A model generated the notes under the pieces. That model had not been told where the DNA came from and ran no database searches. It was given only the letters and a program-made list of their open reading frames with translations. A DNA stretch of 64,000 nucleotides from Malachius bipustulatus (lineage: Eukaryota > Arthropoda > Insecta > Coleoptera > Melyridae): positions 53,185,341 to 53,249,340 of the forward strand of contig OU342632.1 in NCBI GenBank assembly GCA_910589415.1, written 5' to 3'. Below are positions 1 through 11,846 of the stretch, in pieces. Numbering within the stretch: position 1 is the first letter of the stretch; every line of letters begins with the position of its first letter. The translations under genes were made by a program, and so were the position numbers.

Positions 1-1595
1 TTTTTCAATTGAACTGGTCCTCCAAAGTGTGAATTTAAAGATACAAAAAAATTATTATAGGAAAAAAGTTCTGGAAAAAACTTTTAGTGGTAGTATGATT
101 CACACCCTTGCAGAGAACAAGGACGGATAAAATTATGTAATTATGGAGGCTTCCTGGTAGTAGTATTTCAATAGCTAGCCGTCTCTTTTATTTCAAGTAA
201 TTAAAAAAAAAAAATCGATAAAATGTGAATTTTTTGCCCTACTTCAAGGGGACGAACTTCTTAGGGGATGCTTTAAGAAAATTTTTTTTATGACAAACCC
301 ACCTTAAAATTGAGCGAGAAATCTCCAGTGTAAAGCTCGAAAAGTTAGCATCGAAACTGTAAACCGTTTTCTAGTTATATCCAGGTGAGTAACAAAAAAA
401 GTTCGTATGACCTTAAGTTAGTCACACTGTTTACAATAATAGATATTTAAACTGAATTCTGAAAAAAATTACGACGTGTTAATATTCAAATTTATTTTAT
501 CTTTCATTTCGTGCCATTTTCACCCATCCAGGTTAGAACGGAAAGCAGCAATTTAGAAATTTCTTGTTTTCCATGTTTCTTCTCTGGGTATTTATTATTT
601 TTGATCATGAAGTAAATACCAATAAAAATAGAAGCAGAAATCAAAAAAATGTGAATATAAACCTTTATACTTCTATTATTTGTAAAAACTAAAACATATA
701 TTATCATTTCTTATTATTAGTCGAATGTGAGATTAGTAAATAGTCGACAGGTGTGAGTGACACTTGATACTTCATTAACTGGAGATTTACAAGGGCCAAT
801 AAACGATATCTGCTCGATATTGGTCTAGTGGTCTATAAAGTCGACCATAAAGTTTTACGACAACATTCGAGATTGCCGGGCCCGCAAATGTGGTGAAACA
901 CATAACCAAGCAGCACGGTACTCATTCTCGATACCTTCTCACTTAACTATCTGTATCCTCACTACTTTTCTTTATTCCACTATGAACGTCTCGTTAAACT
1001 CGAGACGCCATACGTGGGGTCTTATCGGTCGTAAGCATGATACCTATAGAGTGCCCACCTACTTTTATCTGCAAAAAGTTGCAAAATATTTTGTATTCTG
1101 CAAACAAAAAAAAGACGACCTAATGCGTTTAGAATAGAATTTACTTGGATAGTATTTCTTCTAATTATTATTGTTAAGTGATTATAAATTAAAACTCGAA
1201 ATTTTGCTCTAGGTAATTAAAACATTTATTGCTTATTAATTCCTCTCCATTTACTTGAATTTGTTATCTATCATTTTCTCGTCATCAATCATGAAGACTC
1301 CACTCAATCGAAGTCTGTTCAATTATTAACAGTATATACTTAGCACATACAAAAGTAATGGCAGGTACATAAACTAAGGATACATAACAATTATTGATGT
1401 GAACGATGACAAAACTAATGTCTGGCCCGCATCCTGAATAACAAGAAACTAAGTTACTAAACTAAGAGTTAGGGGAAGTTATAGAAGAAGCTAAAATGCT
1501 TATGAGTAAAGAAAACAAAGACCAGAAAATGATACATAAGATATTATAAGAAACAAGTGATAAGAACGTAAATTCAGCCAATGAAAAAATGAATA
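1..1595. other. AT-rich stretch without recognisable gene
   Basis: I see no coding region with family resemblance here. Short open frames (for example 504-707 minus) have a low-complexity, AT-driven composition and no motif. The part around 860-1080 is less AT-rich and looks unique, but nothing identifies it. Confidence 0.5.
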
Positions 1596-3258
1596 TGTTA
1601 CGGTCAGAGTAATAAAAATGCGGTTAGTATTAATAATTACCGGTAAATATTAATAATAACTGGACCATCTGGTTATTTTAATTAATACTGGGCAAATAAT
1701 CATTTTTACCGGTTATTATTAATAATTTCTTATTGTGTTTGGTAAAAGTAATAAAAAATCGTCATTTAATTAGACAACATATTTTTTAATTAATAATGTA
1801 CCATGACCACAATTATAATTCTCATAGTAAAATCAAATAAAACTTTTAAAATAAATTAAGTGAACTAAAAATAAGCTCATAATGAAATAAAAGGTTACAC
1901 AACTTTAATGTAACACGAGGAACAATTTATATAAAAATTAATCAGTTTCTATCATAAATTAAAATCATAAACTAAAATTAAAATATAGATCCAAACAACT
2001 AAAATTATAAATATATCCAAAGAAACAAAAATCGATAAAAATAATGAAGATTTTCATTTTATAATAAAAAAAAAAGATTTATTTTTGCAACAACGACTTT
2101 TATGACATTTTAAATTGCAAAGAATTTTTAATTTTCTACCTTTGCAGCGGTTTGAATTGCATTCAGCAGTGCAACAATTGCATTGTTGTTTTTTTTCATT
2201 TTCAACAGAAATAACTGCAGCTATTATATTTCGACCGTCGGCTTTAGCTCGATCTACCTTTGGTACCTTAATTCTCATACTTTGACCTATTTCTGCTATT
2301 GAAAATTATTTTCTCGGCCTGCTTTTCCAGCGACTGTCTAGCAAACTCTCGAAGCTCATTAATTTTTTGTGAAGACGCATTAATTGTCGCATTGATAGTA
2401 TCGAAAACAAGTTGTTGATCTTCATTCTGGCATAGAGAATTCTGTTGATTTAAATCTCCAGGCTCAATAACAACAGACTGTGTGACAACTAGTAAATCTC
2501 TAGACGTGTGGTCAGTATTCTCATCGGTACTGCGCTCAGAGTCATTCGAGATAGTTACCATATTGACCTCGTAAGATTGACTGAAGATTGACTCGCTATT
2601 TTTGACAATGTATCAAAAGCTGGTAAAAAAGTTTTTAAACCCACTTTAGCTTTACACCCAAACATAGCTTCAAAAGGACTATATACGATTTATGCCTGAG
2701 TGGTGGGCTTTGTTCTTCATCAACTATATAAATTTTATTCCCTCCGACCATTTTGTGGTCTTGTTTGTTTCCAGCCATGTACCTAAATAACATATTCTCG
2801 ATGTCTTGGTTTGCTCTTTAAACTGAACCTTTCCACTGACTGTGTTGTGGTTTTCCATGTACAATTTTTGGTTCATTCCACATGTGGCAAAACTCTTCAA
2901 TTACTTTATTAGCAAATTCGCGCCCATTGTCACTGTACGATAGGCATGGGGCTCCAAATATTGTGAACACATCCAACAAATGGTATGCAACTTCCTCGGA
3001 ACGTTTAGTTTTTAGTGCCCTAAGCTGCACAAACTTCGTAAGGTTCACAGTTTGTTGCTGCGTGTGTCACCCCACACGGTGCGCTCCTCCCCGCACTACC
3101 ACAGTTTAGGATTTTTTATATTTGCCACTCGTGGGTGAAAATTATTAATAATTACTGGTCAGTGTGATAAATTTATCATAATAACCTCGTGTATTGGTTA
3201 GTATTAATAATTCCCGGTAATTATTAATAATTTCCAATTAATCACACTGACCGTAACA
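1596..3258 (-). mobile_element. Ginger-like DNA transposon, decayed, with integrase-type transposase remnant
   Basis: The ends are inverted: TGTTACGGTCAG at 1596 and its complement CTGACCGTAACA ending at 3258. Both ends carry subterminal AT-rich repeats built on TATTAATAATTACCGG (near 1628-1660 and 3190-3235). The four flanking bases are AATA on the left and AATG on the right, close to a 4-bp target duplication. The inside encodes a minus-strand integrase of the type found in KRBA2-like domesticated genes and Ginger transposons. The TG-start terminus and integrase-type enzyme agree with the Ginger superfamily. At 1.66 kb it is much shorter than an autonomous copy and its frames are broken, so it is probably an internally deleted, inactive copy. 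The family assignment is inferred from the enzyme plus the termini. Confidence 0.75.
2054..3048 (-). pseudogene. Integrase-type transposase (KRBA2/Ginger-like), broken
   Basis: Three minus-strand pieces lie in order. The first (3048-2818) has an integrase-core segment with FGAPCLSYSDNGREFAN, carrying the second catalytic Asp in SDNG, then HGKPQHSQ, and stops just before the expected catalytic Glu. The second (2561-2268) is a Gln/Glu-rich linker. The third (2278-2054) begins with MRIKVPKVDRAKADGRNI and ends in a Cys-rich tail with repeated CxxxxC, NRCK and CHKSRCC motifs. That tail is typical of the C terminus of KRAB-A-domain-containing-2-like proteins and related Ginger transposases, where it probably binds zinc. 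The catalytic Glu region and the N-terminal HHCC region are missing, so it is not a working enzyme. It lies inside a TIR-bounded element, which supports transposon origin over a host gene. Confidence 0.75.
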
Positions 3259-3269
3259 AATGTACAGTC

Positions 3270-4400
3270 CATGGACACGTCAAAAGAAACAAGAAAGACT
3301 GAAATTGTCAAACCGTTGAAGAAGACATTGAATTAACGACCATGATAGGCGAAATTAATAAACGGGTGGTGCTAAAAGACAAGAATTCGGATGGAAAAAT
3401 TCAAAGAGAGCCATTGAAGAAACTGAACGACAATCCAAAACTTAAGAGAAAAATAAATCTGGGCAATTCAGAATTATTGCAAAATGACCAAATGAATACA
3501 ATCAGATCACAGCTCTAAATGACTAAGATAACTGAACTCGGAAAAGACCTTTTATATTTCAAGAAATCTCTGCGATTGGATCTTAGTGACAAAATGTTCA
3601 AGCAAAAACGAGAACTTTGCGACAAATATACCACACAACAATTTTAAAAGAACATTCGAAAGTTGAAGAACAACTAAAACAGAAAGTATCAGCAAAAGCT
3701 TTCAGGTTAAAAAAAAAAGATACATAGAAAGATAGGCCCAATACCGATATAATAAAATTTTCGTAAAAAACACTTGGAAATGTTATAACAGCGTCATGGA
3801 AACGAGGTACCAGACAGGTTTTAAACTACTGAAACAAGAAACTGAAACCTACTGGAAGAGCATCTGGGAAAAAGAAATCACACACTCAAGCAGCCCCATG
3901 AATTCAACAAAAATATGAAAAAACAGCCAATATCAACAGAATGAAGTGGTAAAACATTGACGAAAGCGAAGTAAAATCAGCAGTAAGGAAAACGGCTAAT
4001 TGTAAATCACCAGGTACCGACGGCATAACCAATTTCTAGGGGAGAACGTACTTAATAATAAAGGGGATGTGTCAAAAACTCATATGGCTTTAAGGACCAC
4101 CCACTTAAAAGTAAAATGTTACATAAGGATTGTAAATAAAGGAGGAAGAACATGTCACTGGATTGACTACAAAAAACCTTCGATGCGCATTACTGGATCA
4201 TCGAGGCACTGAATATCTGCAAAACATTCTCTACCCTCCTTTCTTTCATCAGCAAAGCAATGAATAATTATAGGAATACCGATCTGCACCTAATACCAAA
4301 TCTCAAGAGCTGCAGCAGTAGCAATAACAACAAAACCACAATCATTCACAAACATACAAATAAAAAGCGGAATATACCAATAAAGAGACCGCTATCACCA
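3270..4400 (+). pseudogene. Non-LTR retrotransposon (LINE) reverse transcriptase debris
   Basis: No long frame survives, but short plus-strand stretches line up in the right order for a LINE reverse transcriptase. First is a charged linker with NTWKCYNSVMETRYQTG and ETYWKSIWEKEI (about 3765-3885). Next is KSPGTDGITNF (about 4000-4035), the finger motif normally read as K-x-PG-x-DGI. Then DYKK followed after a frameshift by FDAHYWIIEALNI (about 4165-4222), which is the catalytic motif A region. Last is KSGIYQ (about 4365-4385), the conserved box after motif A. Frameshifts separate the pieces. The clade cannot be fixed; the linker resembles elements whose enzyme has a W-K-S-P-G finger motif. 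Confidence 0.55.
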
Positions 4401-4410
4401 ATATTAATAA

Positions 4411-5036
4411 TCTTTATTAACCTTCAAAAATGTCAAGAAGCAAATAAGAAAACTTGGAAAGATATTCAAATTTTTTTTACATGATGTAGGTATATACTCC
4501 TCCAAAATTTTAAAAACGCTCCTGTAGCTTCTTCTTTCAGGATTAGTGAACGAAATTTTTTACTTTTGTAAAACTTTGGAATGATATTTGATTTACGTTA
4601 AAAAAATTCCTAGAGTTGCGTTACTTTACAGGATGTTCCTTCAAATTTCGAATTTTCGAAAATAACCGTCCATGAGGCACGGAATAAAATTTGTGTGGGA
4701 GTAAGACCACAAGGATTTGTCTGGTGTTGCATTTGAGCAAAATCTATCTCGTCGTTTCAAAATGGCCGGCTTTTGAATTTTAGAAATAATGGCTACTTTT
4801 TAACCCCTGTATATAAGTAAGATAGAAAAAAACTTTTTCATTCTCCCCTTTACGAAAGTGTAACTTTCTGTCTTGATAAGGCAACCGAAAGCGAAAGTAA
4901 AACATCCTAGGTGATAGGTTGCTAGGTGGTTGCTAGCTATGAAAAACTTTCGTGGCCTGGACAAAAAAGTAGAAATGTCAGTTTGATTAACGTTTATTTA
5001 GATGGAAAATTAAATGTAAAACTGCAATAAAAAATC
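4411..5036. repeat. Intergenic repeat DNA
   Basis: No gene is seen. Positions about 4417-4485 resemble about 5628-5692 in the same orientation (both contain AACCTTCAAAAAT followed by AATAAGAAAA). A lone CAGGATGTTCC near 4631 resembles the mariner-type ends found elsewhere in the window. Confidence 0.35.
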
Positions 5037-5098
5037 CCAGTAAATCTTTCTGGAACATACAAATAATTATTATTGTATGTTCCAGAAAGATTTACTGG
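5037..5098. repeat. Perfect 26-bp hairpin
   Basis: A 26-base arm at 5037-5062 is exactly complementary to 5073-5098 with a 10-base AT-rich loop. The sequence around it carries no gene. It may be the remnant tip of a foldback element; nothing proves this. Confidence 0.7.
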
Positions 5099-5345
5099 AA
5101 TTTGCAGCTTCTTGAATGAAATTCATTTTTAACTAAACTACGATCAAAGTGTCTAAAATTATAGCGGTACAGAGTTTTAAACTTGACAGTGTCATAAATT
5201 AATAATTTAAAACTATCGTTACCATGGTAATGTTAAAAACATGGCACCTTATAATAATTCCATTGTTATCACTGAATCGTATTATTTTACTCATTTCTTC
5301 TTAATCCGTGGTTCAATATGGCAAGGGGAGAATGAAAAGCTTAAT

Positions 5346-5474
5346 ACATTACACGCTACGAAAGCTCTTTCAGGTGCTCGGTGTTTTTAAATATTCTCGG
5401 CTACGCTACGCTTCGCCTCGGGTATTTAAATACACCTCACACCTAAAAGTGAACTTTCGTAGCTTGTAATGTAA
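5346..5474. repeat. Short inverted-repeat element (about 129 bp)
   Basis: The ends TACATTACACGCTACGAAAG and CTTTCGTAGCTTGTAATGTA are inverted with one mismatch in 20. The centre contains short repeats of CTACG and CTTCG and two AT-rich TTTAAATA-type boxes in roughly symmetrical positions. This organisation is typical of a MITE or foldback element. No target duplication was established. Confidence 0.5.
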
Positions 5475-5807
5475 ATAACTATTAAGCCAAATTAACAACA
5501 ATTCTTAAGCCAGGGGCGTGGGTAGGAAAAAGGTTAAAATGGCTAAATATCTCTAACATTTTTGAAGGAAATAAACCAAAATTTTTATAGTGGATAACTA
5601 TATGTAACCTTTATACGTAACTATGATAACATTTAACCTTCAAAAATTTCAAAAACCAATAAGAAAAATGGCGGAGATATTCACTTTTTTTCACGTTCAT
5701 TTCTGTAAAATTTCAAATTGTCGATTTTCAAACCTTCTGGCAACGTAGTCATACAAGAGAGCATGAAAATCACTCGGAAATTGGCTTCAACGTTTTCTAA
5801 AAATTCC

Positions 5808-5888
5808 TTGACTGAACTGAACCGTGGAATTAAAGGACCCCCTTGAATTCGGAGAGTCGCTCAGGTAATATGTTCCAACTCGGAAACT
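5808..5888 (+). repeat. Dispersed repeat, first copy
   Basis: About 80 bases resemble 32800-32895 in the same orientation. Shared landmarks include AAATTCCTT, GTCGAAGAGTC or GGAGAGTC, CGCTCAGGTAAT or CACTCAGGTAAT, and CAACTCGGAAAC. No coding function is visible. Confidence 0.5.
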
Positions 5889-6294
5889 CCACTTATTATT
5901 TTGATGAGAGAAAAATCATAACGGCGTGACAATTTTTTTTATTTGTCGTGTCACTTTCCAGTTATGACATAAACTTGTGTTTTTTTATAAAATGTAAAAA
6001 CCACTTTATTAAAATAAAGCCAAATCGAGCTTTATATGATTGTATTAAAAAAAGACCTATTTAATGATTTCATAGAGGTAACTATGACTTACATTTAAAA
6101 AATCAAAAATTTATGTATGAAACTCGAAAATTACACGACAAATAAGAAAAATTATAACGCCGTTCCATTGGTTATATAATCGTCTAAAACGTTTTCCTTT
6201 ACGATTTTTCTCTAATTCGAATAATAAGAGTGCTATCTCAGTATACCTAAGTAAATTCAAGAAATTTAGTTCATGTCAAATATTTAGGTATCTA

Positions 6295-6937
6295 CAGGGT
6301 GTCCCGTATCGTTATGTTCAAAATTCTTGAGCATATAGTAGGCTTAATTTTGAGCCCAAAAAACCCAAAAGTGACAGGTCTATCTTTATTCGTTACGAAG
6401 TTACAGGCCTAAGAAAATTATGACTAGTAAATAACATTCAACTTTGTAAGCCACAAAAATTGCCACACATGAGTAAACGTCACCGAAATAAACATTAGTA
6501 GAGAGTAGAGGTTCCCCTGCTCATACGAAATGGCATTAGGATTCAAATAGATGCGGCACCAGCATATTTCGGAATTGGTGTTTGTAACTAAATACCAGAG
6601 AGAAATTATTATTTGATCGTATTCAGCAAGCTGGTCAAGAGATAGGAACGCGAAAAAGGACGAGAAAACTGTTACTTTTGCAATAGGCCTCCGAGCAAAA
6701 GCTTGTATTCAGCAAGGAATAGGACATTTTTAACACATGATAAACTAAAGATTTGGTCAATAAAATAAGTTTTATGTGGTTTTCAAAGTTAAATCTGGTA
6801 TTTACTAGATATTATTTTCTTAGGCCTGTAACTTCGTAATGAATGCAGATAGACCTGCCACTTTTAGGTTTTTTAGGCTTAGAAATAAGCCTAGTATATG
6901 CTCACAAAATTTGAACATAACGATACGGGACACCCTG
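6295..6937. mobile_element. Mariner-type internally deleted transposon, 643 bp
   Basis: The element starts CAGGGTGTCCCGTATCG and ends with the complement, each next to a TA that is the expected mariner target duplication (6293-6294 and 6938-6939). The terminal inverted repeats run for roughly 155-165 bases. Between them lie two transposase scraps on the plus strand, so this looks like a deletion derivative of an autonomous copy. Confidence 0.8.
6545..6745 (+). pseudogene. Mariner transposase scraps
   Basis: Two short plus-strand stretches match conserved stations of Tc1/mariner transposases. DAAPAYFGIGV (near 6551-6583) corresponds to the block around the second catalytic Asp, usually QDGAPAHF. 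CIQQGIGHF followed by a stop and HMI (near 6702-6735) corresponds to the C-terminal CxxxxGxHFEH signature. Everything between and before them is deleted or frame-shifted, so no protein can be made. Confidence 0.55.
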
Positions 6938-6939
6938 TA

Positions 6940-9150
6940 TAGAAACCCATGAAGATTTTCAAAAAAACAAAATCTGTTTCGAATTAAGCTCATAAAACTG
7001 CACTACTTTCCCTATTTAACCGTTACTCTAACTGCTAGCTGTAGTGTTTAAGATCCCTCTACTAAACATTAAAAAAAAATCACCCTCCATAATGTACCTA
7101 TGTCTACATGTTTATTAATTTTAGGGCTGTTAGTTATTATTTCATTATAAATCTGGTGGACCTTTCGTGAATTTGATTTCGTGAACATATTCATAGATTG
7201 AAAATATTCTGACTTAGAAAAGAAAAGAATTTTATTTACTGCAAAATAAGTTATTACGTGTTCTCTCTTATGTTATAATTTGAATATTATGAAATATTAT
7301 GTTAATGATATTATTACAATAATGATCAACTACGCTTTTAAATATTTTGTTTCTTTTTCACAATTTTCAAGATCAAGCATGTGAGCAATTTATTGTTTTT
7401 TGTTTTGCCATAAGCAATACAATGACAAAAAGTATCATTACTATAGTCCAATAAAGTCTAAAAAGTCATACGTATCGATTAAGAATACACATCCTTTTGA
7501 TAGTTCGATTTATTTTGTTTCATATACGTGGTTTTTATAGTAACCGTCCAGTTTGTCCAAACATTCCATCCCGCATAAATAAGTATACGTCAACATTGGT
7601 TTTGAATCAGAATTAAATGCACAAAACAGAGGATAGAATGTCATTACGTGAATAAATTTTATGTAGTTGTCAGTGGCTCTCAAACTGACGTAAGCGATTC
7701 AATTCATTGTTTGAATGATTTTTTCAATAATTTACGCTCCTTTACAACTTGACATTTAACTGTTTGACATTTTCTGGTGAAATTAAAAATATTAATTCGG
7801 ACGGTTAGTGTGACGTCACATCTGACTTTTTAAAGTTAATCCTACTATATCTTCAACCTTATTTATCTTTTATGACTAACTCTATGCATCATTAACATGT
7901 GAAAACCAGGAAATTCAAAACTAAACTGCTTGAATTTCCAATTTACATTCAGCCGGGTGTGATGAATCCATCCCATCGTCAAGTGGAACAGTTATCGGCT
8001 GTCGTCTGTCACTGGATATTTATGACCAGCGATTTCACTGTTCGCTGCGATTAGGTAAACAAATAAGCCAACATTAGGCTCTGAGAGGCAGAGAGCTATT
8101 AAAATGACGCCGGGCAACAGGTGTGCGATCATTTTTCCAAATGATAGCCTACCATGACCGCCCGGAGCTCTGCAATTGTGTGTCATATCTGTCACGACGT
8201 ACTTTACGTGTTGTTGATAGCGCCGTTTCGGCCAGCGGCATGGGACATCTGCGTTTTAGTAATACATATTATAACAAGTGTCTTTATTATGACATTATTA
8301 AAGTGGGATCTTATTTGGAGGTTTGCAAAATCATACTCATTAGTAATATTGCAATATGCCCCAATAACTTGTTTAATATATGTACAGGCTGTTTCCTGTA
8401 AGCTTGGTCAAACCTTACAGCTGATCCTCAGACAAAAAGAATGAAACATAAAGTATATGTAGGTATATGTAGAAGGGTGCCCGGCAACACTTATTAAAAA
8501 ATATATAGGCCTTCAAAGTTGTGTGAGAATGAGGTATTTTGAGAGAATGGATATGAATTTAATTTTGAACGTAATTCTTTTCGGTCACTGGTGGTTGAGT
8601 TTATTCACCTACCTTCTTGTCTAGCAGCGATGCTATGATGTGGCCACACTTTCCGGTTGTCTGTTCCTGGGGTAGGTGGATGATGATGACACAACACGAA
8701 CTAAGTATTATTATTAATTGAGAATTTAGAGAATTGAATTTTAGTTTCACTTATAGTCGCCGTGAGAGAGTCCTTTTCGTTCTTTTTTCGAGCGCGTACG
8801 ACGTCTCTTTCCGGTAGGGCTTGCGCACTCCCACCAGTGATAACAAATACGCGGTTCAAACATCATCTGATATTACCATTGAAAAAAAATACCAACGACG
8901 CAAACCGCAGCATAGCAACACGAATACATATATCAATACCAAATAAAATAAAACAATAATGAAAGTGAATATACCCCAAATATGATAAATCAACCCAAAA
9001 AACTATAATATAAAAAGAAATAAAAATTTAATTATTCTGAGAGTGTGCGGCACGAACAAAAGTACATATCAAGATTGCATTTTAAAAATTTATAAAACAA
9101 TAGAAATATAAAACTAAAATGGTTACAAATTATAATGTTAAAAATAAAAT
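6940..9150. other. Long stretch without recognisable gene
   Basis: No exon, RNA gene or complete mobile element was recognised. The sequence is AT-rich except for 7930-8260, listed separately. An open frame at 8123-8444 overlaps in two plus-strand frames and has no motif. Confidence 0.4.
7930..8260. other. Compositionally distinct, apparently unique block
   Basis: This block is richer in G and C and less repetitive than its surroundings. It resembles neither the repeats nor the transposons of the window. The minus strand has an open frame (8195-7992) with a hydrophobic run LLPGVILIALCL and the string AGHKYPVTDDSR, but no known domain. It could be a conserved non-coding element, a promoter or a small exon; the sequence does not decide. 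Confidence 0.25.
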
Positions 9151-9159
9151 AACATCATA

Positions 9160-9235
9160 TTAAAGGAACTGTTCAAAATGCCGCCCTCCTGCAGCCATAC
9201 ACGCATGACAGTGCCGTAGCATAATAAACTGTCTT
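9160..9235 (-). pseudogene. Mariner-type transposase C-terminal remnant
   Basis: Read on the minus strand, the segment ends in GGRHFEQFL followed by a stop (complement of TTA at 9160-9162). This is the usual last line of a large class of insect mariner-like transposases (C-x-GG-x-FEQFL). Upstream VRQFIMLRHCHACM is also compatible. The rest of the gene is missing. Confidence 0.55.
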
Positions 9236-9486
9236 ACACTCTAGGAGCATCCTGGAGTATTTCTAATTACCTACTTAAAAATTCTGAATTCCCTCAGTTT
9301 TTCTGCATTAATAATGGGGGTAGAATACAAGTATAATATTTTAATATTGTATTTCATAATTTGTAACCATAGTTACAATACAAATAATATTTCTTTATTT
9401 TTATAGTTTCATAATATTTTTAGCTGCAATTCTTGATACTTCGAAGGCATATTATATCTTTTTTTACGAAGTGTTTCCGGACACCC

Positions 9487-9772
9487 CTATACACTGTGTC
9501 CAAGATAAAAATGAGCATGAAGATCTCGGAAACCGTGGGAGATATACATACAGGGCCGATTAAATGGGGAGAATTTTGGAAAACACGTTTGACCCACTAT
9601 GTGTGACATTGAAATGAAAAATCCAGAGCCGTATTTAAAAATCGAAGTTCATTCCGGCCCTGCAAATATGAATCGTCGGATAAAAAAATTGACATCGCAA
9701 AAATAAAACTGGTCAATAACTGCAATGAAATGTGGTTTCAGTTTTTCTCAATCTTCAATAATAACGCCAATA
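9487..9772. mobile_element. Mariner-type element, truncated by a later element
   Basis: The left end TGTGTCCAAGATAA and the following 250 bases match the element at 47681-48543, including AAATATGAATCGT and the adjoining stretch on TCAATAACTGCAATG. Its other end is absent, because the next element begins at 9775. It carries the shared subterminal block (ATCTCGGAAACC, then GATTAAATGGGGAGAA). Confidence 0.6.
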
Positions 9773-10405
9773 TACAGGGTGTCCGGAAATTATGCGCAAA
9801 GAATCAAGGGGGTGATTCTACTTGGTAAAATATTGCCAAAATATCTATAATTTTTTTTCGAAAACTCACAAATAAGAAAGTTATGAGCCTTCAAAGTTGA
9901 TTTTTTTTATAACTTTTTTTCTAGTGTACGGATTTTCTTAAAATTTGACACACTTGCCACTGATGTTGCAAGGTCCAAATTAGACTTGAATCCCTCGAAA
10001 TCAAGAGAGAAATATATTTATTAACTACTGCCCTTGACCTTCAGAAAAGGCCTATAACTTTTTTTCTGATATTTTTTTCTGAGTTTTGAAGATGCACAAT
10101 TGAAGAACATGAAGAAATATTTGGAAAAGGTCATTTTTGTCTATCACGATAAAATGACCTGCTAGACCGAGTAAAACTGTTTTAAAAATTTGCTTGTACT
10201 AAAATTGATCACCATAAACTATGATCATTCTGCAACAATACCAAAGCATGCTTTGGAAACAGCTGCAGGGTGCCTAGGAAACAAAGCGTTTGCTTTGGAT
10301 TTAATTTTGACAGCAATTTTATTTTTTTAAAATTATTTTATTATTTTATTAAAAAAAATATTATTAAAAATTTTTAAAATTTTATCATTTTCATGCAAGT
10401 CTATA

Positions 10406-10830
10406 CAGGGTTATTCACGGTATACGCCACGGAAGTTCATGACCGTGTCTCTGGATTTTTGGATTTTTTTATTTTTGGAGTGGATAGAGACCCGGCAGAG
10501 GTACGTTTTAAAATTATATTCATAATGTACAGGGTGTCCCAAAAGCATGAAACATATCAAAGCTATGTTTTTTTAAATGGAATGCTCCTATGTTATTGCA
10601 TTTTTAGATTGCCTGGGAAGAAAAAAGAAGATCGACTTTTACAGCTGGTGTTTCAATTCAGAAGTTTGTGAGTTATAAACAAGTGAAAATCGTTATTTTT
10701 CAAGTTCAAGGCCCTATACAAGGAAAACGGCTTAAGATAAAGAAAAACGGCTTACATGTCCCTATTTTAACTTTTCATGTACTATCCAATGATGTAGAGG
10801 AAATGTTTATACAGGGTGATAAAAAATTTG
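10406..10830 (+). mobile_element. Half copy of the 879-bp palindromic element family
   Basis: This matches the left arm of the element at 33566-34444 over its length, starting CAGGGTTATTCACGG and including GAGTGGATAGAGACCCGG, CAGGGTGTCCCAAAAGCATG and AAAATCG. It ends at a TACAGGGTGATAAAAA corresponding to the centre of that element. The second arm is missing, so one half was lost. Confidence 0.7.
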
Positions 10831-10837
10831 AATGATA

Positions 10838-10895
10838 CTTAATGATTAATTAATAATAATTATTAATAATAATAATAATATTAATAATTAATTAA
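10838..10895. repeat. AT-rich (TAA/TTA) microsatellite
   Basis: Repeated TAATAA and TTAATTAA units join the half palindromic element on the left to the inner inverted repeat on the right. The location suggests an expansion at a breakpoint. Confidence 0.7.
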
Positions 10896-10898
10896 TCC

Positions 10899-11846
10899 TT
10901 AATGACACTTAATACCTCGGATTTCTCGCCGATTCGAAAACTGCAGGACCGTACTTATTTTTTTGATAACTTTCGGTTCTGTCGAAAAGTTCACCCTGTA
11001 TGCATTTTATTCAAAGTTGGTTGCCATTTTCTAAAACTACGTGAAAAATGCTACAATTGTGGTAAAAAAATACTTGGCATCATTAAACTGAATCGAGAAG
11101 AAAATTCAGTTTTTTAGTTTTTTATTTGGGATTTCAATTCATGTGTTGTTAATAATTTAAGAAAAATCGAATATTTTGGTGGTTTTTTAAAACTTGCGTA
11201 TTTTGTAGTTATTTCAAATAAATTTACTTTATCTACAGATTTAGCCAAGATTGGGGACCCTTCTACAGATTGTTTCGAACTAAAAATAAGTTTTAACAGC
11301 AAAATCAATAACACAATTTAACACATAAATCAGGAACGCAAACCAGAGAGGATTGATTTTCCAACACGATGGGGCGATTTTGAAATTTTAAATAATTTTA
11401 AAGCGATTTTTTTTAAATGGTTTTTAGATTAATTTCAAGGTCAAGGAAATGTGTTGAGTTTGATGGTGATCTCCTTGACCATTACCTGCACTGAATTGTA
11501 GTTTTTCTTCCCAACATTTGTGTTGATATTTTTCTTCCTGTTTCGTTTATGTGGATACTTATTTGTCTATGTGGTAATATGTTTTAAAAAAATCACATTT
11601 GATTTTTCTTAAATTATAAACAACACCATGAATTGAAATTTTCCTCTCGATTCAGTTTAATGATTCCAAGTATTTTTCACCACAATTGTAGCACTTTTCA
11701 CGTAGTTTTAGAAAATGGCACCAAACTTTGAATAAAATGCATACAGGGTGAACTTTTCGACACAACCGAAAGATATCAAAAAATAAGTACGGCCCTGCAG
11801 TTTTCGAATCGGCGAAAAATGCGAGGTATTAAGTGTCATTAGTAGA
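10899..11846. mobile_element. Inner inverted-repeat element (about 950 bp) with a transposase trace
   Basis: Arms at about 10899-11145 and 11610-11846 are inverted copies (shared landmarks: TAATGACACTTAATACCTCG, CGATTCGAAAACTGCAG, CTACGTGAAAA). Inside, on the plus strand near 11356-11381, IFQHDGAIL recalls the block around the second catalytic Asp of mariner transposases. The element sits wholly inside the 9775-12595 element. Confidence 0.55.

Noticed and set aside
8123..8444. Two overlapping plus-strand frames
   Set aside because: Different frames of the same bases, no motif, and they run into AT-rich DNA.
10393..10671. 92-codon frame and its twin on the minus strand at 34179-34370
   Set aside because: Both are translations of the palindromic non-coding repeat family; identical phrases appear because the repeat recurs.
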